This document shows positions 37,741 through 50,411 of a DNA stretch of 64,000 nt, one piece after another. The stretch spans positions 51,232 through 115,231 of the forward strand of contig RHPI01001116.1 of the NCBI GenBank assembly GCA_009103225.1, in the 5' to 3' direction. A program made the translations under genes and the position numbers. The first letter of the stretch is position 1, and each line of letters starts with the position of its first letter. The notes under the pieces are model-generated. The model was not told where the DNA came from. It ran no database searches and saw only the letters and a list, made by a program, of their open reading frames with translations. The stretch comes from Chlorokybus atmophyticus. Its lineage: Eukaryota; Streptophyta; Chlorokybophyceae; Chlorokybales; Chlorokybaceae.

Positions 37741-40089
37741 ATGCGGAGGGTAGTATTGAGCCTAGCATGGCTGTTCGTCTGGCTGCTGGCCGCCGGAAGG
37801 TCCAATGCGGACATTGCAGCCGCCACGGCAGTAAGTGTTTCTTTGCTGTGCCTATGTCTTCTTCTGTGCATGGTCCGGCATGGTCCGTGCGTAGCTCAAC
37901 AACAGCCATCAGTCTATGTACACAAATTCAACGGAGGTTTCACGCTGCAACCTGTAATTGGCCGACACCATGCACAGATTCTGGGCATTTGTGCTCATCG
38001 CACGTATGGCGAGTAAAGAAAGCACCTTTGGCACATGCAATCGGATCCGGATGTGAGGCCTTGCAGATGGCGCCGTACTTAATTGAAACTTTGCAGGAAA
38101 CGTTGGACACAGGCGTGAATGCAAACCCAGAGGAGCCTGCGTATGTTGAGTATCGAGTGAGTTGAAGCTTGCATGCTCCCGTTGTACAGCTGTGTGAAGC
38201 TGCATTTATAAGAGCAACTAGTTGCTTATCCCTACACTTGCTACTTCAGCACTATGGTTGTTGATGTCGCCCATGTGACACGCAGGGCGAATTTGGGTAC
38301 GAGCTGCTGGCCATTTTGCCTTGGGCGTATTACAAGTTTGCACATGGGCAACTGTCAAAAACCGTCAGTTGCGGAGATATGTCGGCATTCTACTTCTGGG
38401 ATCCAAAGGTATGACCAAGACAGGAAACATGTGTAATCAAGCTGGTCATACTTGGATATGTGCATGATTGGCGACCAGTACTGCAGCTAATTGATGGCAT
38501 TGTAGCATACGGATAAGATGGACTGTGTTCGGGACTACATTCCTCTTCCAAAGTATGTAGAATGGGACCGAGGTCTACATCTTAGCCGCCTCCCTCGCCA
38601 TTGGCTTCCACCGCCTATAGCTCGCCACTACCGGTACTGCGCAATGCGCCTTTCCATCCATAGAGTTACTTACAGTTATTACCAAGCATAAGTGTTGCAG
38701 ACAAGGAACCCAGTTCCTTAGCTGCATTTACAGTATTGATACTTGCAATTGCTCGTTATCCTAGTGTTGTTGTTGCTTTCACTTCAGAGTCCATATGGCT
38801 CAGCACGTGTTTGCAGGTGCAAGCCTCCATTGGTCCAGAGAAATGGCAACAAACCCTTGATCATTGTCTTCAACAAGTACACGTCGGAGCACCAGCATCC
38901 GCCTGTCAACTTCATCTCTGTAGGCATGTTACGCAGAATTTTCCAGCTGCTCACAACAAAGTAAGCTTTCATATGTCAGGGTGTATCCCATCAGCAATTA
39001 CATGCGCTGAAGCTTTATGGGGCTTATCTGCTGACGGCATGGTTGTCTGCGAAGGTTTACAGTTGTATACAATCGAGCAGGCAGTGCCGTTACTGAAGAC
39101 AACTCGGTAAATCATCAACTGTCTCGACATTCCCTGCGTTGCTGCTTAGACCTGCTTGTGTCATTTGTGTCATGTGGTTTCTTGCTACAGAAATTGCTGG
39201 CCTTTCCGGATGAGCCTATGATCCGTGGTGAGTTCCCATCCGAGGTCATCATTCTGAGAGATATTGCAGAGCGTCATGGCATCACTTTCAATGAAGCCCA
39301 GCTACGCGTCATGTCCCAGGCTTCATACTTCATCACTGTGCAAGTAAGTGCAGCATACTTTTCAATGCGTGCGCAAGGTACTCAGCTCAGTTTACAAGCA
39401 TGGTGACCTCATCCTCTCTCTTGTATGTGCCACGTAGCATGCCACATTGAGAACATGCCATAGTAGTGGCAGATGTTTTTGGTTGCATTAGTGATGCACT
39501 CTGTAACTTTTTGGCATGTAGTCACAAACACAAATGAAAGTGCGTGCACATTTTGTCAGCGCGTTTCATAGCTGCATGTTTGTTGCATAGCAGTGCTCAA
39601 GATGTATTCTCAGTATACTCTGCGCACTGTGCAATTGTCATTGCGGCCCACTTGGCAGAGTGTGCGCAAAAACATGCAGTTCCATGCATTCATGCGCTAT
39701 TACTTTGTACTTGCTTGCGATGCATCCGGAACTTGATCTTGCTGAACTCAAATGGCCACTCTGTCTGTGCGGCTGTGCAACCGCAGGGTGGAACATCTAT
39801 TCTTGCCAGTTACTTTGGAGGGCGCAACATTGTGGTTTGCAAGGGCGTTGCTGGAGAGTTGAAGTACAACTCATTTGCGCGGTTGTTTCCGTTCATCAAC
39901 CGCAGTTGGATACAGTTGGTCACCAGCGAATCGCAGCTGGAGTCAACTGTGCGAGAGATGGTTAACAAGCCGCTGATCCCACCCAACGACGAAGTTGTTG
40001 ACGAGCGCACAGTTGCCCTAGGCTTGCAGGGCTGTGACAGAGATCCTAACGAGTTTGCACAAGAAGCTCCGCTGGGTTGGGTTGAATGA
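37741..40089 (+). CDS. Conserved secreted or lumenal protein of unknown function, possibly glycosyltransferase-like
   Basis: Eight exons join in phase to about 369 residues: 37741-37830, 38067-38156, 38286-38408, 38506-38633, 38790-38960, 39055-39106, 39191-39343 and 39787-40089 (TGA). The N terminus (MRRVVLSLAWLFVWLLAAG) is a signal peptide or membrane anchor. Further motifs are GEFGYELLAILPWAYY, KPLIIVFNKYTSEHQHPP, VNFISVGMLRRIFQLL then TVVYNRAG, FNEAQLRVMSQASYF, and VQGGTSILASYFGGRNIVV. The last resembles the nucleotide-sugar end of GT61-like and related predicted glycosyltransferases; I recall similar uncharacterised proteins from algae and protists but know no assigned reaction. The small exon at 39055-39106 is supported because it restores the phase on both sides. 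No membrane segment is seen after the N terminus. Confidence 0.8.
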
Positions 40090-42907
40090 GGGTAGTAGTA
40101 GGTTCGATGCTGTAGTCTGTCAGGGCAGGTGTTGTGGGAAAAGGAGTTGGGTTTTGTAGTGCTGAAGCTGTGCAGCAGTTCAAAAGCTAGTTATTAGCTC
40201 TGCATGCACAGATTATGTTTTGCAGCCTACTCGGTTGCTTGCATCTGTGGTTTCTTGAAGTAGTGAGGATGCATGCACACCATAAAACCAGTCAGTCCCA
40301 GAACCTGTCGTGGCAGTGCCTGTACTCAACATGTAAGTGCTGCTTATTGAAACTGACAAGGACTGTTATCCAGCTCGCTGGCCAAACACTTTTACATGCA
40401 TACCCTGTGCTCATTAGGTTGGTTGGCTTGCTTGTTGGTTGGTTGGTCCACAATGCCTTCTGTGCCGGCTGCAAGCTGCCTGTCTTGACCCGCATCTTGC
40501 GCTGTATCGCAATGTCTGGCAGTATTGCACTGCGCCAGAAGCGCTCATACTAACTACACGCAAACACACTAAAAAACACGACGCGCCAACGCTGACAATC
40601 AAAGAGCGATCATCAGCGCCAGCCCCGCATCCAGCACTACAGTCGCGAGCCTGGTGCCACTGCTGCCGCACCTCGCTCCACGACCTGCGCTCGCTGCAAT
40701 GCACAGGCCACTCGCTGTCGGCGCAGCCGCACGAACCCCCCAGCCAATTCAGCTCCGCCTGGTCCCACCAGTAAGTTGCGCACAGGCGCAGCATTTGGTG
40801 GAAGTCCTCCCTAAGTGCATTTCCATCGCCAGTAGGTAGAAGGTGTCCTCTTGCATTGGATTGCACATAGGGCACGAACAGTAGCTTGCCAGTGTTTGCA
40901 TGCACACCCGCACTAGCACCTTTCGCTTCATGTAGTAGTGCGTAGACAAAGGCCGTTGGTGTGGTTGCTTTCCCAATAGCTTGATTATCTTATGTCGAGT
41001 ACAGCCCAAGCAATTGCAAGTGTGCATGATAATGGAGTGCAACTCTAGCTCGCCTTGGGCTCAACTATTGTTACCAAGCACCTTTTCCATTGTAATCATG
41101 CAGTAAGAACACATGCATCACGTGGTTGTTGCGAACACCACATCATGGCCCATGTGTGAGGTAGAGCCTTTGAGGCTCCATACAGCTAGGCTGCCTGTAT
41201 AGCGTGCTGGCATCACCCTATACGCACCCCTGTACAAGTGTATATAAGTTGTATATATGAAACCATATCGCACTTTGTACACATGTGCAAACGCGTACCC
41301 ACACACCAATGCTTACCGATGCTTTTACATCTGCGGTATAATGTAGCCGAATATATCAATCCGCTAACCACAAGTTCGGCTATATGTTTTGATGGTTTGT
41401 ACATGAGAAAACACACAAAACATCCGAAAACACAACATTGTTTGTTTTGCATCCTCACTTTCACGATTATTGGGTCCAAATTGTGGTATGTCATGCACAG
41501 ATATAGCTCACATGAGAGTTGCGTTTCAGCAAGCTCCTAAGATGTTGTATGCAGGCACACAAGCGCACAAGCAGTCTAACCAACAGTATGCAAGTTGTAA
41601 AGATTAAGCGAGGGCCAAGACAAAGCTTACATTACCACAAGACAACCATCAAAACTCCAGGACGGTAGGACCTAGGCAAGACCCTCCAGCAGCAACGGTG
41701 GACGGGTGGTAGGGTGGGAAGCAGGCTGCTTCAAGCAGCAAAGCAACGTAGCTTGCAAGCATGTAGGGGAGGGGCGGAGGAGGTCAGGCCATGGGTGAGG
41801 AGCAAGGAGGCAAGCACGACGACATGGCTGAGACCGCTTGGCCCTAAGCGGCATAGACGTGCTTGCGGCTTTTTAGTATAGTAAGTCTCTTCAGCCTGAC
41901 CACTCTCGGAGTGGTGAGATCGGGGAGCGCCTTGCAGAGCTATGTGCGACATGTTAAGACCCGACTAGCACGCACCATTGGATCACATTACCAATGTAAT
42001 CTAAAGCACGGTGCAGGCCATTCTTAAGTCAGCCCTACGCTAGCCCTCAACTAGCGCAATAGCAGCGATATGAGAGAAACATGCGAGCGAAACTTAAGCA
42101 ATGCCATAGATGCCATTAATGCCATGTATTCGAGCATACGACAACAGCCACAGTCTCGGAAGCACACAAAGACTTACTAAACATGACCAAGTCCACAATA
42201 CTACAATTGCGTCATGTAAGCAATACGTATTCAGTGCAACACTTGATATGTAATTTATTTGTGACTGCATGACTGCATGACTCAGCCCTAACCCTACACG
42301 GTAAATGGCTGCAGCCATTTGCGTGGTGTCGTTGCTGTTGCGCAGGAGGATAACTTATCCTCTCGCCGCTAGTCTAAGACTGGCGGCGGGAGCAGTGCGA
42401 GCGGGGTTGTTGGGCACTGCACAGTCATCGTCGTCGTGTTTTTGCGCCGTGCTTATGCTCATTTTCCCGCTTCTCTCCCTCTGTTGCACTGCTTAGGTAT
42501 ATTTGAGCGGCAACCCCAAGCTGCTTGCCAACATTGCACTTACCCCCCTAACCCCGTAGTCTAGCTTAGATTGTGCGCTTCGTTCGGTGATTGTTTTGCT
42601 TGCGCTTGTTGTTGCTGCCTGCCGTGACTTGCTTGCCAATGCACTTGCCTCAGTCTCAATCTTATACCCTATCTGCGCGCACGGCGCAGAGATGCGCTGC
42701 TGTGCTCTGCAGGTGCTTCTTTTGCTACTTGTTGATACCCTTCCCCCTTCCCTCTGCCCACACTCCTCCCCTGGTCCATAGTTAGTGCACTTAGCTATAG
42801 CCTGGTGAGGCCCCCCACCTCGTTGTTTTTGCCGTGCTTGTGCTGTATTATTAATCTTTGCTGGGTTATGCTTGCTTGCTTAACTGATTGGCCCCAATTA
42901 ATATGTT

Positions 42908-42948
42908 GTGTACTATGCATGCAGATCGGATCTGCATGCATAGTACAC
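42908..42948. repeat. Perfect 20-bp inverted repeat with 1-nt spacer
   Basis: The left arm GTGTACTATGCATGCAGATC (42908-42927), one G and the exact reverse complement (42929-42948) make a 41-bp palindrome. Flanks are unrelated. It could extrude a cruciform or be a protein-binding site; no gene is adjacent. Confidence 0.9.
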
Positions 42949-44322
42949 GACTCGGGCAAGCAGAGCAGGCACAACACGCGGGGGCAGTCAATATCACACC
43001 GCGGGCCACCAACACGCTACTTAGAAGTTCAAGTGCTGCTATGAGTTGTACAGGATATGCATGCGGTAGTTGTAGACATGGCATAAACAGCAGCATACCA
43101 ACAAGTACACAAGCGTATACGCCACCAGGTGGGCCACCGGGCTATACACACTTTTCATTCACACCTAACGCACCACTGCTAGAGTAGTGCGATTACACTA
43201 CTTTAGGCCTCCCTGTTAGGCATGCATACATGCATGATAGGGGTCAATTACTCTCCCATATGGGCTTTGTGCAATGCAGTGGCATTGGGGTAAGTAGTGG
43301 GCAGCAAGCAATGACGAAACCCACCAACCAACCTGCGAATAAAAAGCAGCGAGTTAGAGCAGGGGTTGGGGGTTGACGAGACAAGCAAGGTGGGAGCAAT
43401 GCTGTGATGAGCTGTGAATTATGTCGTCCGTGTGCGCAACTCTGAATTGACCATCATCATGACCTACCCCCACAATTACCCTGTAAGGTGTGACAGTGCT
43501 CTTTGCGTGAAGCCTACGCGGCTGATGCATGTTATGCATAGTTGAGGTGTTGTGATAGTCGTTTAAATTGCTGTTGTACAGGACAAGCGTAAGGCTGTTA
43601 TGAACATGCATGTTCACAGCATGCATCACATAGCATGCTACAGGCACCTTCATGCTGCACGACCATCAGGCAAATTCTGCTCTCTACTCTACCTTTATTC
43701 CTACCGCCCTCCCATTAGCCTTGCATGCATGGGGTAGAGTAATGGGGCCATTGGTAGCAAGAAACCATAAGCCATACACTTCATCATCGGCTACAAGCGC
43801 GCAACAACACCACAAGACATTGCACAATTGACGGGGCACTGGGTCATATACGAATGACGATGCAAGCAGCAACAGCAAGATGGCAAAGAGTGGCAGAGGC
43901 AACAGCGGCGCAGCTACCTGCGCAGCACGGGAGAAGAACAGGGCGATACATGCATTGTTCATGGCTTGCCGTTGCTCGATTGCCTCATGCCATAAACGCT
44001 AACTATGTGTCGCTGGCCTCTACTATCACTACTCCAATATCTAGGTGCTGTGGGTTGTGCATACGCTTGCTTTATTTCTCTGTTGCTATACTTTGCTTTG
44101 ATGGTCACCCATCAGTTATGCTTATGCATCAACGGTAGTGGTAGTCACCTGCACATCGATAAAGGTTAGCGAGCAGCCCTTGCAACAGCCTCGGCAACAA
44201 TCACAGACGAGAATGCATCTCAACCTCCACCGTCACCCAACCGTCAACAACTCGATTGCACGCCTAAGGTTCTTTAGCTACCCGCATGCATGTACGACAG
44301 GCATGTACAGTTGCTGCACGTG

Positions 44323-44325
<3 letters not shown>

Positions 44326-44397
<72 letters not shown>
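44326..44397. repeat. (GA)n microsatellite
   Basis: About 36 uninterrupted GA dinucleotides. Non-coding. Confidence 0.95.
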
Positions 44398-44399
<2 letters not shown>

Positions 44400-44417
44400 G
44401 CCTGCAATTAAGATTCT

Positions 44418-44477
44418 TTTCGGGTGACAAGATTTGAACCTATCACCCTCGGCGTAAAGTCTTGCCATATACCCAAA
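44418..44477 (-). pseudogene. tRNA-like remnant, 60 nt
   Basis: On the minus strand the arms TTTGGGT and ACCCGAA can form a 7-bp acceptor stem, and GGTTCAAATC sits at the place of a T-arm or B-box. With about 60 nt one arm is missing compared with a normal tRNA of 72 or more, and I cannot define an anticodon loop. It may be a relic of an organellar or nuclear tRNA gene. Confidence 0.3.
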
Positions 44478-45226
44478 TCTTATATACGATTGGTATACAG
44501 CACCTTTTCCCGGACCGTACGTGCGACTTTTATCGCATACAGCTCTCTTATCCCTTTTATACTTTTACTTATAATAAGTCAAGAATGGTAATTACTGCAA
44601 TAGAACTTGTGCGAACATTAAAAGCAGAGAGCGCTGCAAAAGAGGCTCGAAATCTATATTTAACTCCAACAAGTCCATAGGGGGTATAGGCTGCTTTACA
44701 CAAATAATCTATCTCCATAGAGAAGACATGCGTAAAGATGTATTTCCAAATCTTCGGGGTGCTACTGGAGCCATTTTTGCACCATTCGACCAGCCAGCAA
44801 AAGAACATTACATTCATCGTGCTGAGGGCAACCTGTCAACCATACACAGTCATCAGCAACTGCGATGAACCGGTCCATTAGTACGACCCTCAGTACAAAC
44901 AGCTGACATTGGTGTAGGCCAGCAAGCTGGCAGACTGTTGCATAATACGCACCCAACCTGGTCAGTGCACGCCAAATATGAACCAACAAAAGTAGAAGAC
45001 AATGCATGCAGTGAAACACTAGAAACAACCACACGGGGGGTCAGGGCAGTCATCAAACACAAGGTCCTGTAACTCAGAGTCTACACTACTCAGAGACTGC
45101 CAAGCCGCTATACATGTTTGAAAGGGATGGTCGTCGCCCGCCAATGTGCGAACCGGACGTCCTGCGTGCTTTGTTCTTTGCGGTAGCCCCAACAAGAGGT
45201 CAATCTGCAAAGCTGCGCATGGCGGC

Positions 45227-47200
45227 CTAATACGTCTTCGCATAAGTGTACACTGGTGGCATCAGGGTCAAGGCAACGCCGAACTTGGAGTTCTTTTCTT
45301 GCTTGGTGGAATCCCACTGGGTGGTGAAGGTCACAGTCGCATCTGGCCGCAGCTGGTGTTGCAGCAGGGCACTGATGGTTCCAGTGCTGTCAATGCGCGC
45401 CTTGTAAACAGTGTAAGGGTCGTGGCGGTATGAGCCACCGGCAGCAATGGTGGTAGTCGCTTTTGACAAGCTGCGCATAACATCAGCGCCAACTAGCCTA
45501 TCCTTGTCAAGAGCATGTACATACGACAACTTGAGAGTGTCCGCCTTGTCCGCGCTGCATTGTAACACATAGTGTGATGTCAGCGCTGTTCAACATTTCC
45601 ACTGCAAGCACACGCGACCAACATCACCGCAACGCACTTACACGACGGCTGTCACGGCATACTCCGCTGTCGAGTGCTGAATGCCACCCTCATACTTGGT
45701 GAGCTCACCAGAACTGGTATCAACACTGGCAGCACCACCCACTGCAAAGCTAGGCTGGCCAAACGCAGCTGTCACATCCACCTTGGGAGCACCGCTCAGG
45801 CCAATGCTGCCGGTCATGGCAGCATAGTCACGCAGGTACTGCAGCTCAACCTGTAGACAAACACACAAAGTTGACCGAATGCATGGCAGCAAATGCATAG
45901 GCCCAAGCGCCTGTTATACAACAACCCACAGCTGCTCTCGGCGAAAACGCAAAATTCAACCAGGACAACAAGTGCAAGGTACGCAAAGCATTCGCAGCCA
46001 TTACTCAACGCAGACCATCACCTTGCCAGACTTGTTGAAGTCCGGAAGAGCACCACTCAAGAGAACCTTGATTCCGGGTGCCAGGCTGTCCAGAGTGGCG
46101 TTGAGGATGACCTGTAAAGCAGATGGTAATTTATCCCAATAGGACATGAACTCCCAATAATGTATGATGCTAAAGCTTTGCTATACATTGGAGTTCGTGT
46201 CTGTCTTGGCCTCAAGCTTGGCGTTGTTGTACTTGAGAATCGTCTTCAAGTCCACAGCGAGCGAGTTGTCAGCCTTGACAATATATGTGCCGCTGAAGCC
46301 CTGCAAGCCAGACATGTCAGCAGGCTACAACAGCGACATGCCCCAGCTAATTCCACTAGTTGCAACTGGATTGCAGGTATAAGAGTTAACATACCGGCGT
46401 CAATAAACTGGCCTGTCGTAACCACTTAACAATGTCCAAGTTGTTGCAACTAACAAGCAAATAGCATGCATGCTGTGGGTAGCAACCAACTCAACAGCTC
46501 CATGGAAAACAAGGAATTAATGACATGCAAAGACACTCCAGCAGACTACGAATCGCTGACGACCGTCCATACCAGGTTGCTGGCAGTGGTGGTCTCGATG
46601 GCAATCTTCTTGTCGTACTGAAAGTCCTTGGTCAGAAGATCTGGGAAAGAAAGGGTCAGCACAATAAGGAGAACGGGAGGTTAAGCGTTTGCATGCAGAC
46701 AAGCTGTGCGCGCTGCCTATATGCAGAGAGGCAGGTTGCTAAGTCCCTGTGACCGTCTGAGGCAAAGGGTAACGAAAACTAGCGCCACCGCGTTGAGTTC
46801 GTGAAACTTCAGGCGACGGACGCATGCAGCCATATGGCCATGTCGGTGAACTTCCCGCCGAAATGGTCAGACAAAGCGCCCATACAAAGCAAAGCTGCCC
46901 ATGGGCTGTGTCCAGCATAGACCAACTAACGAAATTACAAAGGACTTGTCGACACTCATATGCACGTGACCATGGTGTAAGCCAATGTGCTAAGTGGACG
47001 GTAGAGCCCTTGACCTGCGACTAGAAGCAAACCTTGCGCATACGCAGACAACCGCGGCAGTATGCACGGGCTTAAGCCATGCCAGGATGCAAGCTAAGCA
47101 CGGCAGGCGTCCCTAAGCATGCATGTAGGCAGGCCAAGCTCATGCGCCGCTCACCTCTAGCCTTCTTGCCAAAATCCGAGTAAAAGCCAGGAAACGCCAT
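45227..47200 (-). CDS. Mitochondrial outer-membrane porin (VDAC, eukaryotic porin family)
   Basis: Seven exons on the minus strand: 47200-47155, 46640-46573, 46412-46395 (18 nt), 46300-46187, 46111-46022, 45850-45642 and 45554-45227 (TAA), about 290 residues. The N terminus MAFPGFYSDFGKKAR followed by DLLTKDFQYDKK is the hallmark VDAC helix and first strand. Downstream VELQYLRDYAAM is the conserved mid-barrel segment, and the C terminus has the alternating pattern of beta strands (KARIDSTGTISALLQHQLRP). VDAC forms the metabolite channel of the outer membrane, passing ATP, ADP and anions. The 18-nt microexon is inferred: without it the first two coding blocks are joined directly; with it the phase is kept and its donor CCG/GTATGT is strong. 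A GGC repeat lies just upstream of the start. Confidence 0.92.
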
Positions 47201-47217
47201 GTTGGCGAGGCACCGAT

Positions 47218-47243
47218 AGACGGCGGCGGCGGCGGCGGCGGCA
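47218..47243. repeat. Short trinucleotide repeat in the porin 5' region
   Basis: About eight GGC units (ACGGCGGCGGC on the plus strand), 18 nt upstream of the porin start codon, hence within its 5' untranslated region. Confidence 0.8.
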
Positions 47244-50200
47244 ACGACGACACGGGGGCTACACCACCACGACGCCAACAACCCTCCCCACACAAACCCT
47301 CAAAACCCTAACAACGAAGACTGCGCCGCCACGGCCAAAAATCACACAAGGGCTTCTGCGTGAGTGTCCAACCAGGGATAAGAGGCCTCCGGTCACAACG
47401 GCTGCAGCGACCGGCGGTCAGCCGCTCGAGTCAGCTGAGCATGGGCGGCTGTTTGCCGGTCTGTGGTGGGTCGCGGCGGGTTGAGATCGGCCCGGGATTG
47501 CTGTTGCATCGCGAATGCGCTTGATGCCGTGGCGCCTGATAACGTTACTTTGATGACGTTAGCATATGTCCACCGCTGTCATAACGTGCTGACGGTTGTC
47601 AAGCTTGAACTGATCTGCAAAAACCAGGCTGGTGCTTCCCAAGCTAAAACCCAACCCCAAACGGCTGGGAAATTAGGTTCAGCTCTCAAATCGATGAGAT
47701 GTTTCATGGACGGAGCCAAGGTTGTGTTGAAGCATGATGCTGTAGACTTGTGGCAGTAACACTACCAATCATGCCACCAATTGGTGACACCCCTTACAAG
47801 AACATGCAGCGTGTGTTATTTCGATGGTGTTTCAAAGCATGCATGACCTATACACATTTTGTACACTATTTGAAAATGTGGAGCTTCAATCAGATGTGAT
47901 AGCAAGGTTGCTACACCACGTAAAACAACGCCCACATGCAATGCCATACAAGTGTACACCAATTTGTGATCTTATGTAGGCATTGCACTGCATGCTAGGT
48001 TGTCGTCCTGTGATGATCTCTACTCGCTTGCTATTTGATTACAGCATGTTGCACGCGATAAGCTACATAGCGAAACTTCTTGCCCCCGCTCCAATGTATT
48101 ATTATAAATTGTAGTACTCTGTTGCTGGGCCCGTTGCGCGTATCGGTGTCTGTGCTAAGCATTGTTGCAAAGGTTTGTAAGTGTTGTTTGCAATTGTATC
48201 CGTAAAATAAACAATTTTAAATAACAAGTACATCACAAATTTTGCCCCCCCCACAGCTTTGCTTGGTCATATTGTGATGGCTGTGGCTACACGTCACTTA
48301 GCTTAATAATGTATGCATGCGCTTGCCCACATCTTCGCACTCTGCAACTTACGTAAAAACCAGCATGCGTAAGTTTGCATAATGCATTCAAGATACAATC
48401 CAATCAAGTTTGTGTGCAAAGCCATCAATAAACATGAACATGATTAATGCTAACGTGCTCAAGTTATGTTAATGTTCATGTTTATAAAAAGAATTGATTG
48501 TTTTAGCTTAATACTTAACATTTTTATATTAACCGACAGTGAGGTTGCCCTGATATTAGCAGTTGTTACATTCCGCTTTAAGCACCCCAAGCATCATCAA
48601 GTCCATATGGTACTTATACAAGTAAAATCATGTGAGACAAGTTGCGATTAACTAATGGCCCCAAGCATGTCGCTCTGCATTAATTAATCAATAATAGCAT
48701 TGTCGCCAGTGCGGTAGTATGTTGCACATTGTGTATTGGCAAACTCGCACTGCAAACTTTCAAGTTTTGCATTTGTCAAATGTTACAACCACCTCCACGC
48801 TGTGCATGCCATATTGTTACTTACTTGGTTACGCAAATCAAGTGTATCCAATAAGTTTTTTACTTTGCCACTTGCTAGTGATGGCTATTGGCAGTGGATG
48901 TTGAGTAAATTTTCGATTCTCAAATAGTCTTAACTCCTGCATCAAAGATGTGTGCATAGGGCACTCACAATAGCGCACATAGTATTACGGGGGATGACTT
49001 TGTGTATATAAAGGGTATGGTACTATGGCAACATGCATGGTGTGCGGGCAATGTGAGTGACGTGTATGAAAAATAACCTTCACCACTCACATAACAGTCA
49101 CCACCGGGCTAGTGCTACCTACTATGCTATGCTATGCTAGTACTAATCCGCCCCGTTATACATACAGCAAGCATACAGAGAGAGCGAGAACAGTACCTGC
49201 CCACAAGGGCTGCGGTTAGCAGTTGCTGGCTAGGACGGCAACGGCAGCAACAACAGCGACGCGGACTCCCACGCCCTCCTCCCTTCCTCCTCCCGCCACC
49301 ACCACCTTCCCAGCCCTTGCTCAGCAATGGCAGCCGCTGTCGCCATTGCCGCACTTGAGGGTTTCGTCAGTTGCACGGTAGCATGCACGATGCACAGTCA
49401 CGCATGTCATGCATGTGCTGCAGCACTCCCTTGCTGCTGTCGCTGTGTGTGTTCCTTGTGGTGAATGTGAATATTTACTGGTGAGATGACTTTGGTTGCG
49501 TGTGCCATGCATGCCACAATTGCTGCGCAGCATCTCTCACACAGTGCATGTGCATGTGCAAGATCTCTTCGTTGCGTGAAGGCACTCTCCCAGGCACTCT
49601 ACTCTCAACTTCTATGATTTCCAGATGCTGCAAGCGCATTAAGTACTGCGTGCTAGACATTGGCAAGCAGACTAAGATACAAGCTTACCAAAGTTTTGCA
49701 CAACACAACTCAACTGCAACAAACCTCTGCATGTCCTAACCCAGCGCGTATCACTACCAACCATATGGCGCGAACCACTGTGTCAGAGGTGCATTTTCCC
49801 TGCACCTATGATACCTTAGCAAGCCACAAACTGTCTGTAGACAATGAGCACAAAAGCCGCAGTCCACGCGCAAGATCCAGGCCAGAGGCGATTGTTCCCT
49901 GCACCTCTGATTTGTGTAGGCATGCTTGCATGTCGCTGACATGCGTGTGAGTATGCTTGTGCAATGATAGGCAGGGATGACAGTGCATAGCTTGGTGTGA
50001 CGATTTTGTTGTTAGTTTTCAGTCTGATACCTTGGCATGCCACAACTGTCTGTGGACAATGAGCACAAAAGCCGCAGTCCACGCGCAATAACCAGGCCAC
50101 AGGCGATTATTTACAAAACAGGCTAAGCAGTCGCTACAGTCCAAACCACAACTGTGCCTACGCTGCCCGACAACAAACCAGATGACTAGGGTCGTAAGCC

Positions 50201-50411
50201 CTGCACAAAATAATCACCGCAAGTGGAGTGAATACCCCTAAACGCAAGGAAAAAATGGGAAAAAGATACCAGAACAGATGCTATCAGCAGTCCAACTCGA
50301 CCAACACTACCCGCAGTATGTACAAATGCGAAATATATGGTGCACTTGCATTTGCCGCCTTACTCTCGCAACCAAAAAATCACCATGTGAAATGTATCCT
50401 GAAAGCTTGTG
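47244..50411. other. Non-genic interval with AT-rich centre
   Basis: Porin promoter side, then AT-rich DNA at 47800-49000, then a more GC-rich part with an 83-bp direct repeat (49810-49893 and 50026-50108). A TGTAA on the minus strand at 50115-50111 is a likely poly(A) signal for the Mei2-like gene. Small plus-strand frames near 47463 and 49327 lack support. Confidence 0.5.
49810..50108. repeat. Direct repeat pair, about 83 bp, period about 216 bp
   Basis: Copies at 49810-49893 and 50026-50108 share long identical blocks (GACAATGAGCACAAAAGCCG and CAGTCCACGCGCAA). They differ by scattered substitutions and small indels. The unit is not coding. Confidence 0.8.

Larger units (their letters stand above)
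40090..45226. other. Long non-genic interval
   Basis: The 5.1-kb stretch lacks a supported gene. Besides 3' flanks of both neighbours it holds GGTTGGTT-type runs near 40418-40446, a perfect 41-bp palindrome at 42908-42948, several CATGCATG palindromes (43220, 43600), a (GA)n microsatellite at 44326-44397 and a tRNA-like remnant at 44418-44477. A minus-strand frame at 40414-40905 is open but without support. Confidence 0.5.

Noticed and set aside
40414-40905. Minus-strand frame rich in Cys and Trp
   Set aside because: It has no start or splice context and no known domain, and the sequence ends in GGTTGGTT-type simple repeats.
43684-43962. Hydrophobic minus-strand frame of 92 codons
   Set aside because: Repetitive Leu/Ala codons, no start context, no splice partners, in an interval full of simple repeats.
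47463-47759. Plus-strand frame of 98 codons upstream of the porin gene
   Set aside because: It is isolated, without homology, and overlaps the promoter side of the porin gene.
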